A stretch of DNA of 64,000 bases, taken from positions 372,001 to 436,000 of the forward strand of contig NZ_LR777654.1 of NCBI RefSeq assembly GCF_902806995.1. The letters are read 5' to 3'. The notes under the pieces were generated by a model. The model had not been told where the DNA came from and did not search any database. It saw nothing but the letters and a program-made list of their open reading frames with translations. A program made the translations under genes and the position numbers. This DNA comes from Chlamydiifrater volucris. Lineage in GTDB: Bacteria; Chlamydiota; Chlamydiia; Chlamydiales; Chlamydiaceae. Position 1 is the stretch's first letter; the number at the start of each line of letters is the position of its first letter. This document shows, piece after piece, positions 40,019 to 48,585 of the stretch.

Positions 40019-41242
40019 TTAAATGCGATGCCTTTCTAAGAACTCATTGAGTAGCTTGTGTGATAGAGAGCTTTCCGCAATAACCATTATCTGCTCTCCT
40101 AATTGCGAAAACACTGGTTGATAATTCCAATAACCTACTTGCAGTATCTGTTCTTCTCTAAGAAGAGCCTCCCGAGCCTCTTTAGAGCCCTGCCAAAAAG
40201 TAAACATACTGGTGTAAGAGGCTACTTTCTTCTCTAACGGGAGGCGCCCTCTTTCGAAGGAAGAATAAAGAACATATCCATCCCCGTTTCTCATTGCTTT
40301 AGGATTACGGATAAAGAACCGCTTTCCAGTTAAACCAGGTGTATCAGGGTACTCAAAGATCAAATCTTCTTCAAGACTTAGATCTTTTTCGGAAAGGATA
40401 ACTACATTAAATTTTCTTTGCAGGTCTTCCTTCGTCTGAATGTCGTGATTTTTAATCGCTTGTTGCTCTTCTTCTAATTCTTGTATGGCCCGATCGATCT
40501 CTTGTACTTCCTCTTGTTTTTTGGTAACAGTTGCTGATAGGGAGGATTTTACTTGATCATCTTCAGGCGTAAATTCGGCAACCTTTTGGAGGCGCTCCTC
40601 TAACTGTTTTATCTGCATCAAGGTTTCTTCCTTCCTAGCGATCTCTGTTTGCATTTCTTGGCTGATTGCCTCGATTCTCTGTCGCCTAGAGATGAGATCC
40701 CGCACCTCAGCATAAAATTTTTCTACCGGCCGCATTTCTTCCTCGGAGAGAGAATTTTTTAGGCGAGTTTTCAATAAAGAGCGCTCTGTTTCAGAAAAGT
40801 TCCTGATCGAGACAGAAGGCTCTAAATCTTTAAGAAGCTCTCTCTCTGCTATTTTTTGAGGCGCATCCTTCTTGGAGGATGGAAGTTGCTTTTTTTCTAT
40901 TTCTGGGGTCGGAGGAGCAAGGTGGACCCATTCCTCGCTAGAAGGTGTTTTATAGCAGAAGGCGGTTCTCAGAATGATTTTTAGAGCAATAGCGATAATT
41001 GTTAGGGGTAAAAGAAGAACTCCTATGACGACTTTAGCCAGGATTTCTAGTGAGGAAATTTGAATAGACTCTTCTCTAATTACTGGGATCCCTTTTTCAG
41101 ATATGTCGACAAACTGGATGCATCTGGAGGAAACAGCTAAGGCTCTGTCTAAAAGAGATAAAGCTTTCTCTAGACTCCCTCCTTGAGTTTTTTGGATAAA
41201 AACCGGAGAGAATTTGAATGAAGACACGGAATAAAAATCCAT
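40019..41242 (-). CDS. DUF648-like membrane protein with coiled-coil insert, copy 3
   Basis: 407 residues from the ATG at 41242 (GGGG seven bases upstream). It has the same N-terminal module (GGSLEKALSLLDRALA, then DISE and LLLPLTIIAIALKIILR). An insert of about 120 charged residues (roughly 165-280), rich in Glu, Gln and Lys, has the heptad look of a coiled coil. The C-terminal domain has RFFIRNP and FTFWQGS, equivalent to the KEWKG segment of copies 1 and 2. The insert sets this copy apart and could mediate oligomerisation or partner binding. Confidence 0.78.
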   Translation of the reverse strand: MDFYSVSSFKFSPVFIQKTQGGSLEKALSLLDRALAVSSRCIQFVDISEKGIPVIREESIQISSLEILAKVVIGVLLLPLTIIAIALKIILRTAFCYKTPSSEEWVHLAPPTPEIEKKQLPSSKKDAPQKIAERELLKDLEPSVSIRNFSETERSLLKTRLKNSLSEEEMRPVEKFYAEVRDLISRRQRIEAISQEMQTEIARKEETLMQIKQLEERLQKVAEFTPEDDQVKSSLSATVTKKQEEVQEIDRAIQELEEEQQAIKNHDIQTKEDLQRKFNVVILSEKDLSLEEDLIFEYPDTPGLTGKRFFIRNPKAMRNGDGYVLYSSFERGRLPLEKKVASYTSMFTFWQGSKEAREALLREEQILQVGYWNYQPVFSQLGEQIMVIAESSLSHKLLNEFLERHRI

Positions 41243-41428
41243 AGTGAACCCCAAATAACAAGAGACACATTATATATTACCACTATTTTTTTAACATTAA
41301 AAATGAATAACTTATTTGTTGGTTTTGTTAATTGATAAACTAAAAAATTAGTTTATTTGTTAAGATTTATTAATGTTTTTAAATTTTACTATCCACCTAC
41401 GTCTTACAAAACTATTAGGTGTTGAAAA

Positions 41429-42325
41429 TTAGCCATGTTTTGGAGCCTTTTTCGCTTTAGCCATTAATTTTTCAAAGAAGATGTCAAAATCTTGGTATAC
41501 TTCAAAAGAGGTAAGTTTGAGTTGTATTTTGAGAAAATTCTCTACCAAAGAAAGAGTTTCAAAAAAGGCAGAGTGAGTGTTTATCAATAGATCTTTATCT
41601 TCCTGTGAAAACTCTATGACTTCTTTTTGAAAAGGTTTTGAGGAGTCGTCGTTGACGGAACTTCGGCTCAACTGTTTTTCTAGGTTTTGAAGGAACAAAT
41701 TGGTGTCATTACAGATGATTAAACAGGGAGAAGTTGTTTTGGAGGGTGGGAAGATTTTTGTAGAATATTTTTTTTCGAGATTTTGAAGAGCGTCCACAAA
41801 GACAAAATGTCCGTCCTTTACCAGGTTGAAGACCTTTTTTGCTAGGGCTTCCTCTTCTTTAATTAGGGTAGACTTCAGTTTTGGGTTTATAACAGGCTTC
41901 GAGGTTGATTCTGGAACTTCTTGAGAGATTGCTGGATCTGTGTTTTTTTTCTCTATTTTTGAAAGTTTTTCAGGCTCAAGTTTCTTAGGTTGTTGAACTT
42001 CTGATATTTGCTTCCATTCTCTGGATGCGTATTTGTAATAAAAAACACCCTTAAGGAGGATACTCAGGGCTAGGGCTAAAATTGTCAAGGGAAGAAGCAG
42101 TATGCCAGCGATAACCCTGGTAACCATCTCCAAATTGGAGATGGAGAACGAGGTTTCTTTAAAGATTAGCACGCCTTCTTCCGTGACGTCCAGTAATTGG
42201 ATGCATTTGCTGGAAACTTGCAAAATTCTATCCAAGAGAGATAGGGTTTTCTCTAGAACTCCCCCATGAGTTTTATAAATAAACTCTGGAGAGAAACTTA
42301 AGGAAGTTATGGGAGAAAATTTCAT
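41429..42325 (-). CDS. DUF648-like membrane protein, copy 4
   Basis: 298 residues from the ATG at 42325 (AAGG seven bases upstream). The N-terminal module is conserved (SFSPEF, GGVLEKTLSLLDRIL, DVTEEG, LLLPLTILALALSILLK). After the membrane segment comes a Lys/Glu/Pro-rich linker, then a helical C-terminal part that does not match copies 1-3 by eye. The C-terminal domains therefore diverge faster than the N-terminal module. 174-186 bases separate it from copy 3, so it may have its own promoter. Confidence 0.76.
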   Translation of the reverse strand: MKFSPITSLSFSPEFIYKTHGGVLEKTLSLLDRILQVSSKCIQLLDVTEEGVLIFKETSFSISNLEMVTRVIAGILLLPLTILALALSILLKGVFYYKYASREWKQISEVQQPKKLEPEKLSKIEKKNTDPAISQEVPESTSKPVINPKLKSTLIKEEEALAKKVFNLVKDGHFVFVDALQNLEKKYSTKIFPPSKTTSPCLIICNDTNLFLQNLEKQLSRSSVNDDSSKPFQKEVIEFSQEDKDLLINTHSAFFETLSLVENFLKIQLKLTSFEVYQDFDIFFEKLMAKAKKAPKHG

Positions 42326-42424
42326 GTAAAACCTTTTTATTAAAATAGATTTTATCAGCATTTTCTTTTTTGTTCTTAATAATCCAAAATTTAAAGCTTT
42401 ATTTGTTGAATAATTGCTTGTTGG

Positions 42425-44062
42425 CTACAAATTACTGCAGGTGCTGGGAGTGAATTTTATTCTAGGGATTCCTGAAGAGGCTGCTGGGAATAGTTCAAAA
42501 CTATCTATAATTTTGGATGCCTTAAGTATCAAGAAAGCTTGATATAAGACTGATTGATGAAGTTCTTCCGGGGAACAGAGGGAAAGCTTGTCACCTGACT
42601 GTGTTTGGTAGAGAAATTTACTAAGTGATATCTCATAGGGCAACGTTAAAGGTTGAAATTCCAAATCCCAGTAGCTTTCTAAACAAGAGCAAGAAAAATG
42701 TCTTTCGTTATGTTGTTTTATCTGAGCTTCCTTGTCAATTATGGGAAGTAATTGGGCAAGAGCTTCTACAAGAAGACGGGAATCTTTGAATAATTTCTGT
42801 GCAATATTTGTAGGGAGTAAGTCTTCTAGGGCAGGAGATTTTAGCTGTTCCTCTTGGGGATGTTTTTCAAACTCTTTGGGGGTGAGTTGCTTGAGAGGAT
42901 AGGCCTTCAAAATAGCAGATAAAATTGGATTTACCGCTTCTTGGGGGATATGACGTATTAAATACCCGAACGAAGCCCCTAATCCCCTACCCATTTTTAT
43001 TTCTTCTAATTTATTAACAATGATTTTGTAGAAACCGTTTTTTGAATTTCTAGATAACAGGAACAAGGGAGAAGTACGATTTTTAGGAAAATAGTCGTAG
43101 TAAAGTCCGTTACAATTTTTGATAAAAAGAACCAACTGATGAAGAGCAGGTAACAATTGTTTTGCGGAAACTGCTTTTAGAGGTGTGAACATCGCATGAG
43201 ATTTTTTTTGAGCGCTTAATTCGACATTTGTAAGGACTAGGAGTCCTTCATTTTGTAGCTTAGATATCGGTCGGCTTGAGCAAGAGAGAGAATCTTTTTC
43301 AGGTACCCCTATAAACTTAATTCCTGGGATTTCGATTAAGTCTAAACCAAGATCGTGGCATATTTTTGAAGCTTTATAAAATTGAGATGTGATTTCTAGC
43401 GCTTTCGTTTTGCCCTTTTTGATAATTTCTTGGTTAGTATTTACGGTATTTCCTATGGAACAAAATTTGTATTCTGGAAAATCGTTAAGCAGAAATGAAA
43501 AACTGTCCCTGTGGCTAGCCTTTGTTTCGGATACCGAGATACCTTTTGCTGTAAATTGATCAACGATACTTTTGTCATCGTGTTCGAAGTTTTTGACCAA
43601 GGTTTTTCTGAGGAAATCATGAGCTTCTAGGATTGAGTTTTTTTCATGTCGTGCGAGAGGTTTTGGCAAAGTAGAGGTGCGTTCACATTGTTCTTCAATG
43701 GTTGTAATAGGCCTTTGGAGAGTTTTCGAGATTTTATATTTTCTTTCTAAGAGAACTCTTAGTAGAAGTTTAACAGCGAACATGACTATAGGAATGACAA
43801 TCGTTAGGAAAAGAACAATTTTTAGGCCAAATTCCTTGAGGGAAATATTTTCATAAATCCTAGTACAGGCGAGCTGATTGGTGTCATCTAGGAAAATGAA
43901 GGTCTTTTCTCCGCCTAAGAAGAAAAAATTGTCTACAAACTCAACCACACGTTCTAGGAGAGAGAAATTCACCTTGCTACCTCCTGAAGAGCCTATTGAC
44001 CATTGGAAAGCTAGAGGGACTAGCACTCTGGGTCTTCTCTGTAGATACTGAGAGTGTGACAT
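42425..44062 (-). CDS. DUF648-family-like protein
   Basis: 545 residues from the ATG at 44062; an upstream in-frame TTG is less likely. The N-terminal region contains LLERVVEFVDNFFFLGGEKT and then one hydrophobic segment, a pattern I associate with DUF648 proteins of Chlamydiaceae. The four shorter genes beside it share the plan of a short amphipathic helix, a strand-rich stretch and a single membrane segment followed by basic residues. The remaining ~430 residues form a soluble domain with no recognised motif. Role unknown; an Inc or secreted effector is an inference. Confidence 0.75.
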   Translation of the reverse strand: MSHSQYLQRRPRVLVPLAFQWSIGSSGGSKVNFSLLERVVEFVDNFFFLGGEKTFIFLDDTNQLACTRIYENISLKEFGLKIVLFLTIVIPIVMFAVKLLLRVLLERKYKISKTLQRPITTIEEQCERTSTLPKPLARHEKNSILEAHDFLRKTLVKNFEHDDKSIVDQFTAKGISVSETKASHRDSFSFLLNDFPEYKFCSIGNTVNTNQEIIKKGKTKALEITSQFYKASKICHDLGLDLIEIPGIKFIGVPEKDSLSCSSRPISKLQNEGLLVLTNVELSAQKKSHAMFTPLKAVSAKQLLPALHQLVLFIKNCNGLYYDYFPKNRTSPLFLLSRNSKNGFYKIIVNKLEEIKMGRGLGASFGYLIRHIPQEAVNPILSAILKAYPLKQLTPKEFEKHPQEEQLKSPALEDLLPTNIAQKLFKDSRLLVEALAQLLPIIDKEAQIKQHNERHFSCSCLESYWDLEFQPLTLPYEISLSKFLYQTQSGDKLSLCSPEELHQSVLYQAFLILKASKIIDSFELFPAASSGIPRIKFTPSTCSNL

Positions 44063-44125
44063 TGCTATGTAACTGTTAAAGTGTTTGATGAGCAATCCTT
44101 GGCTGAAATGGAAAAAATAACAAAA

Positions 44126-44150
44126 AGGCCCTGGTAAGGTTCCAAGGCCT
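44126..44150 (-). terminator. Terminator after the lipoprotein gene
   Basis: On the minus strand, AGGCCTTGG pairs with CCAGGGCCT (nine pairs, one G-T) around a seven-base loop, followed directly by TTTTTG. It lies 79 bases past the stop of the lipoprotein gene at 44229. Confidence 0.8.
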
Positions 44151-44228
44151 CAAACGTGTCTGCCAACATGATACCACGACCATGCATTCAAAACACAAAA
44201 GATCTCCTAAACTTTTCCAGTTTAGTGC

Positions 44229-45047
44229 TTATTCTATAGTCGTTATAGGCTTCCCATTGCCTAAGAATGTACTTGTTAAGTAGTCTTGGGCAAAATTGTC
44301 TCCCCAAGCAGACTTAAAGGCATCGCTGGTCAAGATCTCCCAAATCTCGTTGAAAGTCTCTGGCTCGGGTAGAATCCCCGGTAGAGTGAGCACCCCAAAA
44401 ACGTCTGCTGTAGCAGAGAACATGTAGGCGACGCTATACATCGGAACATCCTCCCCTCTAAGTCGTACTACTACGGGAACGAGAGAATGCTTAGGGTAAG
44501 ACCTCCTGATTTTTGAGAACTGGTCCTTACTTACGAAATACACGATAGCATTAAAGAATCCTTCATCCTCTGACCCATTCTTATGCACCATAGCATTTAG
44601 ACCGGCATAGCGGTCGGTATTGGCCAGGTCCTCTCCTTCAACTTGGAGATTGTAATTAAAGATTCTTCTAGCTCCTAAGACATCTACAGGGTACTTTTCC
44701 AATATTGCAGACTGCAGACAGTCCTCTAGAATTTCAGGTTTCATGAACCTATCGTACATGACAATAGGAAGAGAATTAAATTGAACAGGCAAAAGGCTGC
44801 TGGACAACTGAGCCATGACAGAATCCCAAATCTCGTTTGAGGGCGTAGAAGAGCATATGAATTCATCACATTCTACTTTGAATGAGGGGAGGATATTTTT
44901 TACCTCCTCAGCGACTTGCTTTTCCGGAACGAAAGATTCGGAACATCCAGAGAGAGCAAAAACGAGGCAACCTAGGGCAGTACAAAGGGAGATATTGAAA
45001 AGCTTCCTGTAGACGCGAGTCCTTGTTAAGTTGAGAGTCTTTTTCAT
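44229..45047 (-). CDS. Putative lipoprotein, function unknown
   Basis: 272 residues from the ATG at 45047 (AGG about eight bases upstream); an ATG at 45089 would precede the signal peptide by 14 residues. The N terminus is basic, then hydrophobic, then LSGC, a good lipobox, so the mature protein should begin at a lipid-modified Cys near residue 35 and be anchored in the envelope. The rest is a soluble mixed alpha/beta region with no recognised motif. It is divergent from the queuosine-precursor transporter and has its own terminator, so it is probably monocistronic. Confidence 0.82.
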   Translation of the reverse strand: MKKTLNLTRTRVYRKLFNISLCTALGCLVFALSGCSESFVPEKQVAEEVKNILPSFKVECDEFICSSTPSNEIWDSVMAQLSSSLLPVQFNSLPIVMYDRFMKPEILEDCLQSAILEKYPVDVLGARRIFNYNLQVEGEDLANTDRYAGLNAMVHKNGSEDEGFFNAIVYFVSKDQFSKIRRSYPKHSLVPVVVRLRGEDVPMYSVAYMFSATADVFGVLTLPGILPEPETFNEIWEILTSDAFKSAWGDNFAQDYLTSTFLGNGKPITTIE

Positions 45048-45299
45048 GCAAGTACCTAGTAAATTTTTGTTGGATAAGCAAGCTAACATGTTTTTGATTT
45101 ATTGAGAATAAAAGTTTTATTTTATAGATCTTGGATTTCTGAATTTTAAGGATCTATTTTGGATTTTTGTTTTCGTAGAGTTTGTTGGGAAGCTTTTCCT
45201 GTAAAGTACCTTTTCAAGGTGTTCTGAGGGGTATAAAATTTTTTATATAAGGAACGAAACTAAGGATTGGTATACAATAGGATTCTTTGGGGTAGAGTT

Positions 45300-46004
45300 G
45301 TGAACGAAGGCATCTTTTTTATACAGATAGTATTTCTTTTGGCGGCAGGGCTATTTTTCGTGTACCTGGGGAAACTTTGGGTGTCTGCATGGGTAACCTT
45401 TCTCACGCTTATATCGAACATCTTTGTTACTAAGCAGGTAACAATGTTTTCCTTGGATGTCACGGCTACGGACGTCTATATCATAGGATTGCTGACGGTT
45501 GTTAACCTCTTCAGGGAGTTTTATGGATCAGATGAAGCTAGAAGAGTTTTGCAGATTTCTTGGGTGTTGAGTATTGCTTACCTGATAACTTCCAGGCTTC
45601 ATGCCGCAATGGTGCCTTCTGTTCACGATCAGTCGCAAGAGCATTTTATTTTTCTTCTTTCCCCGGCTCTTCGGCTCACGATGGCCTCTTTGGGAGCTTT
45701 GGTATTATCACAGGTTACCGAAGAGAAGACTTTCCTTCTCCTTAAAAAGGTTTTTGGGGGAAGGTTTTTTGGAGTTCGTTCTGCCGTTTCCATGATTTTG
45801 TCTCAGGTTGTTGATACTGTGTTCTTTTGCTTCGTGGGGCTATATGGTTTAGTGGCAAAAGTTGACGATGTAATCATTATGAGCCTGTCTGCGAAAACGC
45901 TGGGAATTATCTTGTCTATGCCGATTCTTTCGTTTATGAGGGTTATACTTGCTTCATTAAAGGCCAAGGTGAAAGAGCAGAGTCAACGCGAGATTTCTTC
46001 ATAG
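45300..46004 (+). CDS. yhhQ: Queuosine precursor / queuine transporter (YhhQ/YpdP family)
   Basis: 234 residues from a GTG at 45300 with GGGG upstream; an in-frame TTG at 45267 is the alternative. About six membrane segments are visible. LDVTATDVYIIGLLTVVNLFREFYG matches, in its core NLFREFYG, the conserved N-x-x-x-E-x-x-G stretch of the VUT/YhhQ family. Family members import preQ0, preQ1 or queuine. tgt follows on the same strand about 137 bases on, which supports the role. The C. trachomatis homologue pair is reported to salvage queuine from the host. Confidence 0.85.
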   Translation: MNEGIFFIQIVFLLAAGLFFVYLGKLWVSAWVTFLTLISNIFVTKQVTMFSLDVTATDVYIIGLLTVVNLFREFYGSDEARRVLQISWVLSIAYLITSRLHAAMVPSVHDQSQEHFIFLLSPALRLTMASLGALVLSQVTEEKTFLLLKKVFGGRFFGVRSAVSMILSQVVDTVFFCFVGLYGLVAKVDDVIIMSLSAKTLGIILSMPILSFMRVILASLKAKVKEQSQREISS

Positions 46005-46141
46005 GGGTTCCCCTCCTTTTACTCGCTTTTTTTTTGAAGCTTTTTGTGGTTTTGGGTTCCTGGGTTTTGATGAAGGTGTTTTCGTATTTTTCGAAAATGC
46101 TCTTTTCATATAACCTCTTCCTTTTTCAAGTGATAGGTGTT

Positions 46142-47260
46142 ATGGCGTTACGTTTTATAGTCGATAAGAGGTCTAAAAAATCTAGGGCTAGAGTAGGTCG
46201 TATAGAAACAGAACATGGGATTATCCATACTCCAGCTTTTGTTCCTGTAGGGACTAATGCTACTTTGAAGGGGGTTGTCGACCACTCCTTCATTGATTTG
46301 ATGTTTTGTAATACTTATCACTTGATGATTCATCCGGGAATGGAAGTAATGGCTGCTGCAGGTGGTGTTCATAAGTTTATGAATCGAAATGCGCCTATTA
46401 TTACAGATTCCGGAGGGTTTCAAGTTTTTAGCTTGGCATATGGATCTGTTGCAGAAGAGCTTAAGAGTCGCGGTAAGAGAAAAAATTCTTCCGGGATCCT
46501 AAAGGTTTCTGAAGACGGAGTTTTGTTCAGGTCGTATAGGGATGGTAGACACGTTTTTCTGTCTCCGGAAGCTTCTGTAGAGGCTCAGAAAATTCTAGGA
46601 GCAGACATCATTATTCCGTTCGATGAGCTATTGCCTTACCACGTTAGCGAAGAACGTTTGCGAGAATCTTGCGAGCGCACATATCGTTGGGAAAAACGTT
46701 CTTTGGATTATCATTTGCAAAAACCAGGATATCAATCAATGTACGGGGTTATTCATGGAGGTATCGATCCTGTTAAGCGATTGGAGGGATGCCGTTTTGT
46801 TAGCAACAATGCGTTCGATGGTTTTGCCATAGGTGGGAGTGTTGGAAAAAACAGAGAGGAGCTGTTTCGTACCGTGAATTTTACAACTTCTAATCTACCT
46901 GAGGATCGACCAGTACATTTACTGGGCATTGGTGATGAAGAATCTATTTTGGGCTTGGTTTCTTGCGGTATAGATTCTTTTGATAGTGCTTTCCCAACTA
47001 AAGTTGCTAGGAGAGGTTTTTTGTTTTCGCGTACGGGAGTAGTAAAAATAGAGAAGGCTGTGTATTCCAAAGACTTCTCCCCTGTGGAAGAGGATTGTCC
47101 ATGCTGTGCTTGCCGTAGTGGTATTTCTAAAGCGTATATGCATCACCTTTTCAAAGCTAAAGAAGTTAATTATTGGATATGGGCATCTGAACACAACTTA
47201 GTACATATGGCTAGGTTGATGGAGAAGGTACGCCAAGATATTCTTGAAGACAGAATTTAA
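46142..47260 (+). CDS. tgt: Queuine/preQ1 tRNA-guanine transglycosylase
   Basis: 372 residues from the ATG at 46142, the usual length; the frame is open upstream but extra residues are not family-like. It exchanges guanine-34 for a queuosine base in GUN-anticodon tRNAs. Landmarks are ITDSGGFQVFS (Asp89), GVIHGG, the nucleophile segment GIDSFDSAFPT (Asp281, where many bacteria have MFDCVLPT) and the zinc site CPCCAC (Cys319, Cys321, Cys324) with a downstream His. The substrate pocket reads IGGSVG instead of the usual bacterial LGGLAVGE, fitting the queuine preference reported for chlamydial TGT. No queuosine synthesis gene is in the window. Confidence 0.96.
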   Translation: MALRFIVDKRSKKSRARVGRIETEHGIIHTPAFVPVGTNATLKGVVDHSFIDLMFCNTYHLMIHPGMEVMAAAGGVHKFMNRNAPIITDSGGFQVFSLAYGSVAEELKSRGKRKNSSGILKVSEDGVLFRSYRDGRHVFLSPEASVEAQKILGADIIIPFDELLPYHVSEERLRESCERTYRWEKRSLDYHLQKPGYQSMYGVIHGGIDPVKRLEGCRFVSNNAFDGFAIGGSVGKNREELFRTVNFTTSNLPEDRPVHLLGIGDEESILGLVSCGIDSFDSAFPTKVARRGFLFSRTGVVKIEKAVYSKDFSPVEEDCPCCACRSGISKAYMHHLFKAKEVNYWIWASEHNLVHMARLMEKVRQDILEDRI

Positions 47261-47703
47261 CGTTTTGAGTCTTTGGATGTTGAAGCCCATAACAGTCCAG
47301 CTATTGTGGCGAAAGCTAGTGCTGAAGCCATAGGGATGGTTATAAATTTAAAGACAAAAATTTTAGCTTCACAGGAAACTCTACCACAAAGGTCTAGTTG
47401 CATTCCTGGAATTTCTTGTAGGCAAATTTGGTAAAAAGCTATGCAAAAACCTAGTACAGGCAGAGGCAGAACATAATCCTTTATTCCCGAGAAATCTTTG
47501 TAAGAAGCTATTCCTAGGATTACGCAAAGAGGAAACAAGCAAATTCTTTGGTAGTGGCACAAAAAGCAAGGTTCTATATTTCTTATGTAGCTGTAATAAA
47601 TACTCCATAAGGTTCCAATACACGACAACACCCATGCCATATAAAGGGAGTGTGTTCGAAGCTGTCGCAGCCAGAGCTCTAGAGATTGGGGCAGTTTATT
47701 CAT
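47257..47703 (-). CDS. dsbB: DsbB/BdbC-type disulfide bond formation protein
   Basis: 148 residues with four membrane segments. It has two redox Cys pairs: EPCFLC (Cys46, Cys49) and a second pair in DLCGRVSC (Cys106, Cys111). This is the DsbB/BdbC pattern, in which electrons pass from periplasmic DsbA to quinone. It overlaps the dsbA-like gene by eight bases and also overlaps the end of tgt (opposite strand) by four bases. The short size is closer to BdbC than to E. coli DsbB. The gene order matches CT176-CT177. Disulfide formation matters in Chlamydiaceae for cross-linking the outer-membrane complex. Confidence 0.9.
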   Translation of the reverse strand: MNKLPQSLELWLRQLRTHSLYMAWVLSCIGTLWSIYYSYIRNIEPCFLCHYQRICLFPLCVILGIASYKDFSGIKDYVLPLPVLGFCIAFYQICLQEIPGMQLDLCGRVSCEAKIFVFKFITIPMASALAFATIAGLLWASTSKDSKR

Positions 47704-48397
47704 AGATATCTTTGCCTTTTTCTAGATTCTTTTTCAGGACTCGTATCACCCTACTTATTTCATCATAAGTAGGATCTTCTATGAGCCTTCCTCCGATCAC
47801 TGCCGTGGGGGTAGCTAACTGTCCATTCATTAGCCCGGTGGCATAGATGTTATTTTGCTTTATAGTTTCCCTATAGACATTGGAAGCAACGCATTGCCTT
47901 AATCCTTCAGAATTGATAGTTCTTCCTGAATTTGTGGGTAACTTTTCCGCAAGTTTCCCTAGAACTTCTGGAGTTGCCCAATCCTCCCCTTCTACTTTTC
48001 TGTATTTCAAAATTCTGTGAAAATATTCAACAAAAGCTTCTGGGTCAGGTGTTTTGGGGTTGTGGTGAAAAATACACATCAGAGACTGTGCAGCAGGCAT
48101 AGAACCTTCAATGAAACAAACAGGTATTAACGTAAAAGAAACCTCTCCAGTGTCTATGAACTCTTTCTTTATTTTTGGAAAGACTTCAGTAGAGAATTCC
48201 TCACAAGCATGACAGGATGGTTCTTCAAATAGAGTAATATTGATAGGAGCAGCAAGATTGCCTACAGTAGGAAATCTTCTTACGTCTATCTTTGCTCCAA
48301 TTTTTGGAGGCAGCATAGAATGTTTAATTTTCATCATTAGCCCAGCAGAAAGTAAAAAAATGGCTGCTGTTAGAAGAGTAAGTTTTTTTTTATTCAA
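47696..48397 (-). CDS. dsbA: DsbA-like periplasmic thiol:disulfide oxidoreductase
   Basis: 233 residues. The N terminus is a signal anchor (Lys-rich start, then hydrophobic residues 7-21). The thioredoxin-like domain has FEEPSCHACEEF, with the active site CHAC (Cys62, Cys65), and a LATPTAVIGG segment near the C terminus that supplies the cis-Pro loop. The start is a TTG; the next ATG (20 codons on) would remove the signal, so TTG is preferred. It overlaps dsbB by eight bases. It is expected to oxidise exported proteins, perhaps the Cys-rich envelope proteins. Confidence 0.9.
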   Translation of the reverse strand: MNKKKLTLLTAAIFLLSAGLMMKIKHSMLPPKIGAKIDVRRFPTVGNLAAPINITLFEEPSCHACEEFSTEVFPKIKKEFIDTGEVSFTLIPVCFIEGSMPAAQSLMCIFHHNPKTPDPEAFVEYFHRILKYRKVEGEDWATPEVLGKLAEKLPTNSGRTINSEGLRQCVASNVYRETIKQNNIYATGLMNGQLATPTAVIGGRLIEDPTYDEISRVIRVLKKNLEKGKDIYE

Positions 48398-48585
48398 GGG
48401 AATGCTTCTCTGGTTGATGAGGTTGAATAACGATTACATAGAATATTTTTATAAAAAAAACAATATCGATATTTCCTTGATTGCAACGTTATAAGTAGTA
48501 GTAAACTAAGTTTATATAGAAAACTCTTTTCCTTTTATTCGATCCGTTCTATAGAGGAACAAAAGATCAAAGGAGGAAAATGACA

